Below, in pieces: positions 1 to 8,346 of a DNA stretch of 46,197 bases. The DNA lies in NCBI GenBank assembly GCA_945788155.1, contig CALZKX010000218.1, positions 1 through 46,197 of the forward strand, in the 5' to 3' direction. This DNA is from an uncultured Flavobacteriaceae bacterium. Lineage in GTDB: Bacteria; Bacteroidota; Bacteroidia; Flavobacteriales; Flavobacteriaceae. Under the pieces are notes generated by a model. The model worked only from the letters and a program-made list of their open reading frames with translations, searched no databases and had not been told where the DNA came from. Each line of letters begins with the position of its first letter. Position 1 is the first letter of the stretch. A program made the translations under genes and the position numbers.

Positions 1-79
1 AATAAGTTTTAATGAGCCTTAAAAGTACGAAAAGCGATATTATTTTTTGTAGATAGATTTGAATATTAAAAGGATTGTT

Positions 80-106
80 TATATTTGCATCCCAATAATT
101 ATTGGG
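80..106 (+). promoter_or_regulatory. Putative Bacteroidota promoter (-7 element TATATTTG) followed by perfect 16-bp palindrome CCCAATAATTATTGGG
   Basis: TATATTTG at 80-87 fits the TAnnTTTG consensus; palindrome at 91-106 lies just before the tRNA-like sequence. Confidence 0.5.
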
Positions 107-110
107 ATTT

Positions 111-156
111 GCAGGCGTGGTGGAATTGGTAGACACGCTAGACTTAGGACATAGCG
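111..156 (+). pseudogene. Truncated tRNA-Leu copy (5' half only)
   Basis: GCAGGCGTGGTGGAATTGGTAGACACGCTAGACTTAGGA matches the 5' half of the intact tRNA-Leu at 184; no variable arm, T arm or 3' acceptor strand follows. Confidence 0.75.
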
Positions 157-183
157 AAATAAAAACTGTTAAAATATTAAAAT

Positions 184-265
184 GCGGGCGTGGTGGAATT
201 GGTAGACACGTCAGACTTAGGATCTGATGCCGCGAGGTGTGGGAGTTCGAGTCTCCCCGCCCGTA
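184..265 (+). tRNA. tRNA-Leu (anticodon TAG)
   Basis: GCGGGCG/CGCCCGT acceptor stem, anticodon stem TCAGA/TCTGA with loop CTTAGGA, long variable arm, GTTCGAGTC T-loop. Confidence 0.95.
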
Positions 266-266
266 C

Positions 267-297
267 AAAAGCCGAAGAGAAATCTTCGGCTTTTTTG
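267..297 (+). terminator. Rho-independent terminator after tRNA-Leu
   Basis: AAAAGCCGAAGAgaaaTCTTCGGCTTTTTT. Confidence 0.85.
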
Positions 298-644
298 CTT
301 AAAATCGAACTCAAAAAAAGGTCAGGTACAACATAGGTACAACATTTTGCTATTTTTAAGACCACATTCTTATTGATATTAAATCATTTCATTTGTCATT
401 TATCTTTATGAATTACCAGTTAGAATAATAAATTTTGCTAAAACACAACCTTTTTTCTTCGGAAGGGAAGTTTATTATCATACAATATAACCGCAATTTA
501 AACTCGTAAAATACTTCCATCAAAAGACTACGGCATAAAGCCGACGCTTCCTCCCTCGCTTATTTATTCCGTTTCCTTTTGAGCCAAGATTTTATCTTCT
601 GTTTGGGTACTGCTCAAATATTGTTTAATCTAAATTCAAATGCT

Positions 645-1481
645 ATGTATTTACAAAATTTGCAACAGGATGAAATCTTCGTACCATCAGAAATGAAATC
701 CTTAAAAAGTCTGACACAGATGGAATCCCGCCGAGGGCTTGAAAATGTCATTATCTCAAATGGCAAAATCGTCAATGTGGTATCGAACAGCTATGGCCAT
801 ATTCCAAATCAACTCTTCTTCAAGAAAGCTGAAGATATGCTGACCGATGCACAGCTGAACTTCGACAAACGCACCATCAACCGAAATGATAGGTCTTTTA
901 TTACCGACTTCATCATCGATGATAAAAGCCAATTTTCAGTCAAGAACAAAGAGGATTTGATATTACCGATGCTTCGGTTCAAAAATTCCTATGATGGTAG
1001 TGAAAAAACTTCCGGTCATTTTGGGTTTTATAGAAAAGTATGTTCTAATGGCCTTCATGTTTCACAGGCTGAAATTGAGTTTTCCATCAAGCACAGTAAG
1101 AACAATACCGACCTTATAATGCCAAGGTTGGACAATCTATTCGACAAATTTCTGGACAATGAGTTCTATACCATTACCAAGAGGTTTGATAAAATGAAAG
1201 AATTTAAAATTATCGATACGAAAGAATTTGTGAAAGCAATACTTGACAAAACAAAATTGTTTCGGTATGAATGTAGCGATAAGAATAGTGAGCCTTCCAA
1301 GAAATCAAGGGAAGTCCTTGAAATCTTAAACTATGAGGCCTTATTACTTAATGAAGAACCCAATCTCTGGTTGGGCTACAATGCGTTCAATGCAGTATTG
1401 CACTATACGTTGAAGAAAACCTTTTGCCAACAAGAACGGTTAGATAAGAAGCTGTTCGATGAAGTTTATGCAATGGCATAG
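645..1481 (+). CDS. DUF932 domain-containing protein
   Basis: ORF with SYGHIPNQLFF, HFGFYRKVCSNGLHV and PEPNLWLGYNAFNAV-like segments typical of plasmid/ICE DUF932 proteins; internal ATG at 645 preferred over 579. Confidence 0.75.
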   Translation: MYLQNLQQDEIFVPSEMKSLKSLTQMESRRGLENVIISNGKIVNVVSNSYGHIPNQLFFKKAEDMLTDAQLNFDKRTINRNDRSFITDFIIDDKSQFSVKNKEDLILPMLRFKNSYDGSEKTSGHFGFYRKVCSNGLHVSQAEIEFSIKHSKNNTDLIMPRLDNLFDKFLDNEFYTITKRFDKMKEFKIIDTKEFVKAILDKTKLFRYECSDKNSEPSKKSREVLEILNYEALLLNEEPNLWLGYNAFNAVLHYTLKKTFCQQERLDKKLFDEVYAMA

Positions 1482-1541
1482 CATCAATAAAGGTTCATCC
1501 AGTACCTCAAACTGGATTTTTTCACTCACTAAACACTATAA

Positions 1542-1605
1542 TTTCAAATATTTACCACTTTATTGATATAGTGGTAATAATTAGTTTTCAAATATTCGCC
1601 ACTTT
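1542..1605 (+). promoter_or_regulatory. Direct repeats TTTCAAATATT(TA/CG)CCACTTT overlapping the antitoxin promoter
   Basis: Copies at 1542-1561 and 1586-1605; TATTTTTG element immediately downstream; inverted ACCAC..GTGGT between. Confidence 0.5.
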
Positions 1606-1639
1606 TTTGTATTTTTGGCAAAGTTTTGATATAGAAATT

Positions 1640-2407
1640 ATGCCAAAAATTGTAGAAAATAAGCTTATAGAAGCATTTAAGGAACGTGGTTCTTTTGATA
1701 GGGACGAACTATTTCAGTTCTATTTGGACTTTGAACCAGATTTGAAGGAAAGCACCTTTAGTTGGCGAATTTATGACCTGAAGAAAAAGGACATCATCAA
1801 AACTATTGGTCGTGGATTGTATATCATATCCTATAAACCCAAATATAGACCAGTACTGTCTGATAGCGTTCTAAAAATAGTAAGTAAGACGAATGAACGG
1901 TTTGAGGAAATCCAATATGCTATATGGGAAAACCAATGGCTAAATGAATTCACACAGCATCAAGTATCTAATCGAATGATTGTGGTAGAAGTGGAAAAGG
2001 AATTTACGGAATCACTCTACTATTATCTAAATGATTCCTTGAAAATGGATTTTTTCTTGAATCCTGATGATAAGGAAATTGAGTTCTACATTTCCGAGAG
2101 TACTATACCCGTAGTCATAAAACGTCTCGTTACAAGAGCACCGATAAGTAAGCTGAAAGACAAAAAAAATGTAGTTCCAGTTGCTACACTTGAAAAAATA
2201 ATGGTGGACTTGTTTGCAGATGAAAACCTGTACCATTATTACCAAGGTTCTGAACTCATAAACATCTATGAAAAAATACTTGAGCGATACAGCATTAATT
2301 TCACAAAACTTTTTAGTTATGCGAAAAGACGAAAGAAAGAACAGGAAATCAAGCAATTTATGAATAACCACATACCGAATATTTTAGAGGACATAATCTA
2401 TGATTGA
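1640..2407 (+). CDS. AbiEi-like type IV toxin-antitoxin antitoxin (DUF6577-like)
   Basis: N-terminal winged-helix-like segment (FDRDELFQFYLDFEPDLKESTFSWRIYDLKKKDIIKTIGRGLYII); overlaps the AbiEii-like gene by 8 bp; ATG at 1640 preferred. Confidence 0.75.
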   Translation: MPKIVENKLIEAFKERGSFDRDELFQFYLDFEPDLKESTFSWRIYDLKKKDIIKTIGRGLYIISYKPKYRPVLSDSVLKIVSKTNERFEEIQYAIWENQWLNEFTQHQVSNRMIVVEVEKEFTESLYYYLNDSLKMDFFLNPDDKEIEFYISESTIPVVIKRLVTRAPISKLKDKKNVVPVATLEKIMVDLFADENLYHYYQGSELINIYEKILERYSINFTKLFSYAKRRKKEQEIKQFMNNHIPNILEDIIYD

Positions 2408-3503
2408 AAACAAAAGCTTCACAAAAGAATGGTTGGACATTTTCCGAGCAAAAAAAGAACATAAAGGCATTAACGTGACCATATTGGAAAAAATGATTCA
2501 CGCATTTTCTTTGTTAGAACATCTAAAGATAGAAGGACTTGATTTTGTTTTTAAAGGCGGCACATCACTTGTTCTTTTGCTTGAAGAAGGCAATCGGTTT
2601 TCAATAGATATCGATATCATTTCAAGTATAAAGCGTGACCCATTGGAAAAAATTCTTGATGCAGTTGTCGCCAATTCTCATTTTAAAAGCTACACTTTGA
2701 ATGAACGTCGAAGTTATAAAGAAGGCGTTCCAAAGGCACACTATACTTTTGAATTTGATTCAGTTTACAACACGAACGTTCCAGGAACCATTCTTTTGGA
2801 TGTTCTTTTTGACAGTCCACACTATCCAGAGCTTATAGAATCTTCCGTTGAGATTTCTTGGCTATCGGTAGATAAGCCTATAATATCAATCACCACACCT
2901 TCGGTAAATTCCATCTGTGGGGACAAGCTTACTGCTTTTGCGCCAGAGACCATTGGTATTCCATATTATAAGGGCGACCAGTTATTTACAATGGAAATCT
3001 GTAAGCAATTGTTTGATTTAGGGAAATTGTTTGAGAGCATTACCGATATGACCATAGTAAAGAAAAGTTTTTCCGCCTTTGCGATGGCAGAACTATCCTA
3101 TAGAAGTTCCGATAAAGATTTCGGTAACAGAAACCTCAAAAAAACTGATATTCTATGGGATTCCATAAATACCTGTGCTATTATTGCCAGAAGGGAAAGT
3201 AACCCGACTAAAGAATCGAAAAAGAAGTTTGCCGATTTGAATCTGGGTATACGCAGTTTCGGTAGTGCATTTCTAATGACTGGACATTTCAGGATAGAAG
3301 AAGCAATGGCAGCTTCAGCAAGAGTAGCCTATTTGAATGCCATATTGTTACAACCGAAAATTAAAGAAATTGAATATTATAAAGGACAGGACATTAGCGA
3401 GCTTACCATTGAAAAACCCGACTGGGCGTTCTTGAACAAATTAAAACGGCAACCGGATAAGAGCATCTTTTATTATTGGTACAAGGTAGTGGAGTTATTA
3501 TAA
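2400..3503 (+). CDS. Nucleotidyltransferase AbiEii/AbiGii-type toxin
   Basis: Motif FKGGTSLVLL...RFSIDIDII (GG-S/T plus DxD of the nucleotidyltransferase fold), CGDKLTAF segment. Confidence 0.85.
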   Translation: MIENKSFTKEWLDIFRAKKEHKGINVTILEKMIHAFSLLEHLKIEGLDFVFKGGTSLVLLLEEGNRFSIDIDIISSIKRDPLEKILDAVVANSHFKSYTLNERRSYKEGVPKAHYTFEFDSVYNTNVPGTILLDVLFDSPHYPELIESSVEISWLSVDKPIISITTPSVNSICGDKLTAFAPETIGIPYYKGDQLFTMEICKQLFDLGKLFESITDMTIVKKSFSAFAMAELSYRSSDKDFGNRNLKKTDILWDSINTCAIIARRESNPTKESKKKFADLNLGIRSFGSAFLMTGHFRIEEAMAASARVAYLNAILLQPKIKEIEYYKGQDISELTIEKPDWAFLNKLKRQPDKSIFYYWYKVVELL

Positions 3504-3664
3504 ATATGTAAAAGCTTAAAACACAATATATGGACAAAAGGTTGAATTCTAATTTTAAACTTTTTTGTTCACTTCTAAAATTATGATTCAGAAATACTTA
3601 AATGCAAATCTTAAGCTATTACAAAAATTTAGAACAAATAATTCGCATATCATCCATTTAGTAA

Positions 3665-3700
3665 ATGTAATATATTATGGAAATCCGTAATCTATTACAT
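3665..3700. promoter_or_regulatory. 36-bp near-perfect palindrome upstream of the Gabija-like operon
   Basis: ATGTAATATATTATGGAAATCCGTAATCTATTACAT; 16 of 18 possible pairs are Watson-Crick, one is G-T. Confidence 0.7.
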
Positions 3701-3796
3701 GTTAAAAAATAGTATATTTAAACTCCTCTTTTAGTTAATTAATAGCGATGACTTTGATAATCCCAAATCAAAAAAAACAAACAACAAATTGAAAAT

Positions 3797-5692
3797 ATGT
3801 ATTTATCAAAAATAGAAATTCACAACTTTCGTGGAATTAAAAGTCTTGAAGTAGATTTTGATTCGAGTATAAACATGATAATTGGCGAAAATGGCAGTTG
3901 TAAGTCTGCCTTAATTGATGCCATAAGGTTACTATACAACATTGCTGACCCTAAAAGAGATATTTATATAACTAATGAAGATTTTTTTGAAGATTTAGTT
4001 GCAAGTACTACTTCTGAAACAATAGAAATTACATATAAGTTTAGTGATTTATCGAATGAACAAAAAGGTGCTTTTTATGAATATATGATGCTAGGTAAAA
4101 CTCCAGATGATGATTATGCAACTATTACAATTATGTATGAAAGAAGAGAAGATAAGCATCCATCATTTAGCTACTCTACTGGAATCGGAGGGTCACAAAA
4201 AGCTGACTATAAAACTTTTGAATTGTTTCAACATTACTACCTTGGAGCATTAAGAGATAGTACAAAAGATTTATTAAATACTAGAAATAATATACTTGGA
4301 AAAGTAATAAAACGTATAGTTACAAGAGCAGGGAAAAATGAAGAGTTTGAGGAAATAGTTCGTAAAGCAAATCAAGATTTATTAAAGAGAGATGAAGTTG
4401 TGTTAACCAGAGATAGTGTAAATACAAATCTTGAACAAATTTTTAAAAGTGGACAAGAAAACAAAATTGGTCTAATGATGAATCAGTCCAAAATTGAATA
4501 TATAGTAAATGCTATTAAGCCTTTTTTACCTCATGACAAGAATACATTAAATACAGATAGTGGTTTTAATCTTTTACAAAATAGTTTAGGTTTTAATAAT
4601 CTTATATATATAGCAACTGTTTTAGGTGATATTAAAGATAGGTTGAGTGTTGATAAATTATCTCACTTCGCATTATTAATTGAAGAACCAGAAGCACATT
4701 TACATCCGCAATTACAATTAAATTTATTTAATTTCTTAAAAGAGACGAATGCTCCTAGAAATAGCCAACTTTTTATTACTACTCATTCTCCAACTTTAAC
4801 ATCAAAAGCTTTGTTTGAGAATTTAATACATCTAAATAATAAAGCAACCAGAATTATAGAGTGTTATACTGATAGAATATCAGAAAATATCATTGAAGAT
4901 GTTACTAAACCTCATATTAAAATTGATGAAGATGCTATTACAAAGAGAAGAAAGCAACTTATTAGGTATATTGATGTTACAAAATCTCAACTATTTTATG
5001 CTAGAGGAATAATGATGGTTGAAGGTATTTCAGAAGAATTATTAATAGATGCTTTTGTACAGGTTTTAGGATTTCAATTAGAAGATTATAGAATTGAATT
5101 AGTAAATATTGAAGGAATTTCTTTTTACCCTTATTTATATCTATTTAATTCTGTTCATGAAGAAAAAAGATTAGATAAAAAAGTTACAATAATTACAGAT
5201 GATGACAGGTGTAAAAAAGAATCAAAAAATTATTCATTTGACACTTTATTTGAAGACAATAGCCTAGAAGATTTTCATAAATTATTAATAGCTCCTTTTG
5301 AATCAAATCGTCTAAAAAATATAGCTTCCGTAAGTAATGGAATCGCTACTATTGAATTGCATACTGCAATAAAAACATTAGAGTTTCAATTAGCGCTTGA
5401 CAATGTTTCCAATAATAAGGTGGATTTCTACAACAACTTTTTGGTAAAATATATTGAAGACAATTTACCTGATAAATTCAAAAAAATTAAAGCTTATGTT
5501 GATGCCATAAATGGAAATAATATTGATGCTAACCAAAAGCATAGAATATCTATTTTATTATGGAAATTACTTCCAACGAAATCAGAATTCGCTCAAGATT
5601 TTGCACAACATATACTTGATAACCTTGAAGAAGCAAAAAAGACTTTTATTGTTCCATCCTATATCGAAAATGGAGTTAATCATTTAAAATAA
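3797..5692 (+). CDS. gajA: OLD-family ATP-dependent endonuclease, GajA-like (AAA ATPase plus TOPRIM)
   Basis: IHNFRGIKSLEVDFDSSINMIIGENGSCKSALIDA (Walker A), LLIEEPEAHLHPQLQ (Walker B), TOPRIM MVEGISEELLI and IITDDDRC; followed 6 bp later by UvrD-like gene. Confidence 0.85.
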   Translation: MYLSKIEIHNFRGIKSLEVDFDSSINMIIGENGSCKSALIDAIRLLYNIADPKRDIYITNEDFFEDLVASTTSETIEITYKFSDLSNEQKGAFYEYMMLGKTPDDDYATITIMYERREDKHPSFSYSTGIGGSQKADYKTFELFQHYYLGALRDSTKDLLNTRNNILGKVIKRIVTRAGKNEEFEEIVRKANQDLLKRDEVVLTRDSVNTNLEQIFKSGQENKIGLMMNQSKIEYIVNAIKPFLPHDKNTLNTDSGFNLLQNSLGFNNLIYIATVLGDIKDRLSVDKLSHFALLIEEPEAHLHPQLQLNLFNFLKETNAPRNSQLFITTHSPTLTSKALFENLIHLNNKATRIIECYTDRISENIIEDVTKPHIKIDEDAITKRRKQLIRYIDVTKSQLFYARGIMMVEGISEELLIDAFVQVLGFQLEDYRIELVNIEGISFYPYLYLFNSVHEEKRLDKKVTIITDDDRCKKESKNYSFDTLFEDNSLEDFHKLLIAPFESNRLKNIASVSNGIATIELHTAIKTLEFQLALDNVSNNKVDFYNNFLVKYIEDNLPDKFKKIKAYVDAINGNNIDANQKHRISILLWKLLPTKSEFAQDFAQHILDNLEEAKKTFIVPSYIENGVNHLK

Positions 5693-5698
5693 TAGTTA

Positions 5699-7426
5699 AT
5701 GGAATTTGAAATTAATCCAGAACGCGAGGAATATTTAAAAGCTAGAGGGAAAGTTATATTAAACGCTTGTCCAGGAAGTGGCAAAACAACTACAATTGCC
5801 TATAAACTAATTCAATTAATTGAAGAATGTAAGAGAGAATTTGGCGAATATGCTGGTATTATTTGTTTGTCATTTACTAATGTGGCAAAGGATGAGATAA
5901 ATGAAAAATATAAGGCATTTACAGGCAAATTACTTGGTTTCCCAAACGATGTTTCAACAATTGATAGTTTTGTATACTCCTTTATAACAAAACCTTTTAT
6001 CCACTTAATTAAACCTGCTTTAAATAAAGTACAAATTATTGATGAAAGTAACATAATTGACGAGATTTTGGGTAACAGCTATCAATTAAAAAAACATAGG
6101 AAATATCTTTATTCATATAAACCAAGTTCGATTGAATATAAAATTGATGGAACAACTTATTCTACTATTGGAGGAGATGACACACAAGCATATTTTAATT
6201 ATTGTAATGCCGTTAAAACTCAACAATTAGCTCTTGGATTTTTAAAATCATCTGATTCAGAATATTTTGCTCTTCAAATTTTGAAAAATCACCCTAGAAT
6301 AGGAGAGTGGCTTATTAAGAGATTTCCTTTCATGATGATTGATGAGGCTCAAGATACTTCTGATATACAACATGCAATTTTTGATAAACTAATTGAAATT
6401 GGTCTTAAAAACATTGAATTTGTTGGTGACCCTTATCAAAGTTTATATGAGTTTAGAGATGCGAGACCAGACTTATTTTATGCAAAGTATAAGGACACAA
6501 AAAATTGGAATTGTCTCGAGTTAATGAGTTGTAGACGTTCATCCCAAAATATTATTAATGCATATCAAAAATTACGTTTAAATACTGAAAAAAAAGTTAG
6601 TTCTACTGCAAATATAGAAAATGAAAAGAAAATTCATGTCTTGAGATACAACGATGGTGAAGAAATTAAATGCGTTGAAAAGTATATTGAATTAACGGAA
6701 GGTTATGATAATTGCCAAGTGGTAGTTCGGGGAAAAACATTGCAGAAATTGATATCAGGAGAAGGAAATAATAACGTTTATCCATGGAAAAGTTCAATCC
6801 CATATTATTTAATTAGAGCTATAAATTGTTATAGTAAGAATGAAATCAAAAACGCAGTAAATATTTTGCGAGTTATTGTTCCCGAAATTGAAAATTCAAA
6901 CATAAATAGATTGGATTCAAAAGAACGAGTGATAGAATTGAAAGGTGATTCCCAATACAATGCATTAATAATGGAAGTTCTTAAAGGAGTACCGAGTTTT
7001 AAAAATACACTTGAAGATTGGACTTCATTAAGCGAAGCTTATCTCAAAAAGATGTTTTTTCTTGATGATGATGTAGACTTTGTGATAAAAAAAGGTGTAT
7101 GGACAAAACAACATAAAGTAACTATTTCAGATTTATTTGATTTTAAAGAAAATAATTTGACAGTTCCAGTATCAACTATTCATCAAGTAAAAGGGCAAAC
7201 TTTTGACTCTATTTTAATGATTTTGAGTAAAACTAGCCAAGGTCATAGTATTTCATTGTCTGATTATTCTACACCCATCGAATTTCCAAATGAAAAGAAA
7301 AGGATGATATATGTGGCTATGTCTAGACCAATTGAGTTGATGGTTATAGGCGTTCCTAGTTCAAAATATACAAATGATGAAGTAAAAGAAATTATTGGAG
7401 AAGATATTGACTTCATTACTTGTTAA
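5699..7426 (+). CDS. gajB: UvrD-like superfamily 1 helicase, GajB-like
   Basis: NACPGSGKTTTIAYKL, MMIDEAQDTSDIQ, VGDPYQSLYEFRDA, VSTIHQVKGQTFDSILM helicase motifs; operonic with GajA-like gene. Confidence 0.85.
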   Translation: MEFEINPEREEYLKARGKVILNACPGSGKTTTIAYKLIQLIEECKREFGEYAGIICLSFTNVAKDEINEKYKAFTGKLLGFPNDVSTIDSFVYSFITKPFIHLIKPALNKVQIIDESNIIDEILGNSYQLKKHRKYLYSYKPSSIEYKIDGTTYSTIGGDDTQAYFNYCNAVKTQQLALGFLKSSDSEYFALQILKNHPRIGEWLIKRFPFMMIDEAQDTSDIQHAIFDKLIEIGLKNIEFVGDPYQSLYEFRDARPDLFYAKYKDTKNWNCLELMSCRRSSQNIINAYQKLRLNTEKKVSSTANIENEKKIHVLRYNDGEEIKCVEKYIELTEGYDNCQVVVRGKTLQKLISGEGNNNVYPWKSSIPYYLIRAINCYSKNEIKNAVNILRVIVPEIENSNINRLDSKERVIELKGDSQYNALIMEVLKGVPSFKNTLEDWTSLSEAYLKKMFFLDDDVDFVIKKGVWTKQHKVTISDLFDFKENNLTVPVSTIHQVKGQTFDSILMILSKTSQGHSISLSDYSTPIEFPNEKKRMIYVAMSRPIELMVIGVPSSKYTNDEVKEIIGEDIDFITC

Positions 7427-7460
7427 TTTTTTATGTAAAATAGAATCTTGATGTTAAACT

Positions 7461-8190
7461 TGGCCTCATAAAATTTTGGCTAAAACAATAGGAGAAATGA
7501 GCGTCCATATTTTAGGGGTTTAGTAATACAGTTTCTTAAGAGTTTCAATTACACAAGGGATTTCAAAGCAATGCTAATTGTTACAATGTTTCCTAAAATA
7601 TAGCGAATGAGCCGTTAATTGTTTCCAAAATTATATGCAGCTTGAATTTTTGTTTCTTTTGTTTCAAGACAAAAGATAATGAAAGAAGAAAAAGAAGGAT
7701 TAATTGAAGTTCTATATATAACAAGTGTATAGAAATTTATTTTTCTTAAATTTTATACTCTTGTGGCAATCCCCGAGAATCGCTTAAAATTTTTTATTAC
7801 GTACATTTTATCGAATACGCGATTTTTAATAAGAGCAAAAAGGCTAGCTTTTATTTTGGCGTTGGCAAGCGATGGAGAGTTATTCGCAAGGTTTCTATTG
7901 TTTTAGAGGAGCTCATGAATGCTACGCATTTGTGTGTAAAATAAATTGCCAGAGCAATTTGATTTTATAAAGCAATCGAGCGCTTGGTGGCGGCTATTTT
8001 ACATAACGGCTAATTATAGATACAAATGTTTTATAAACGCTGCGAAGCAAACCGCTTAATAGTTTAATGACCCAAGTTCCAATTTAACTAATGGAATACA
8101 ATGTCTCTGGGATATTTTACATAATACTATATTATAGCTATCAAATGGACTCCACTCATAAAATATCAATGATAATATTTGTACTATAAT
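7461..8190. repeat. Diverged ~0.75 kb non-coding direct repeat, copy 1
   Basis: Collinear blocks shared with 12517-13358 (e.g. AAAACAATAGG.GAA.TGAGCGT.CATATTTTAG; GTTACAATGTTT; AAAATATAGCGA.TGAGCCGT; TTTTACATAA.GGC.AATTATAG.TACAAA). Confidence 0.85.
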
Positions 8191-8346
8191 GGTCAGCATT
8201 ATGTTACTTTGCTTTGGTAAAAGCGAAGTTTTAACTACTTTTTTTTGATTTTTTCTTCCTGAAAATTTCTTTAAAAATGTAATGGAATACGCTTTGCCCC
8301 AAACGACGATAGGAGCGAAGTGGCAATGTGTATGGAATGGGAATTA

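Noticed and set aside
177-365. 62-aa minus-strand ORF
   Set aside because: Antisense of the tRNA-Leu gene (RAGRLELPHLAASDPKSDVSTNSTTPA is reverse-translated tRNA); typical spurious ORF.
2027-2371. 114-aa minus-strand ORF
   Set aside because: Antisense to the AbiEi-like gene; Phe/Cys-rich shadow ORF with no domain.
3797-7426. Considered PARIS or a retron-type system instead of Gabija
   Set aside because: The first gene combines ATPase and TOPRIM in one chain and is followed by a UvrD-like helicase; there is no separate TOPRIM protein, reverse transcriptase or msr-msd region.
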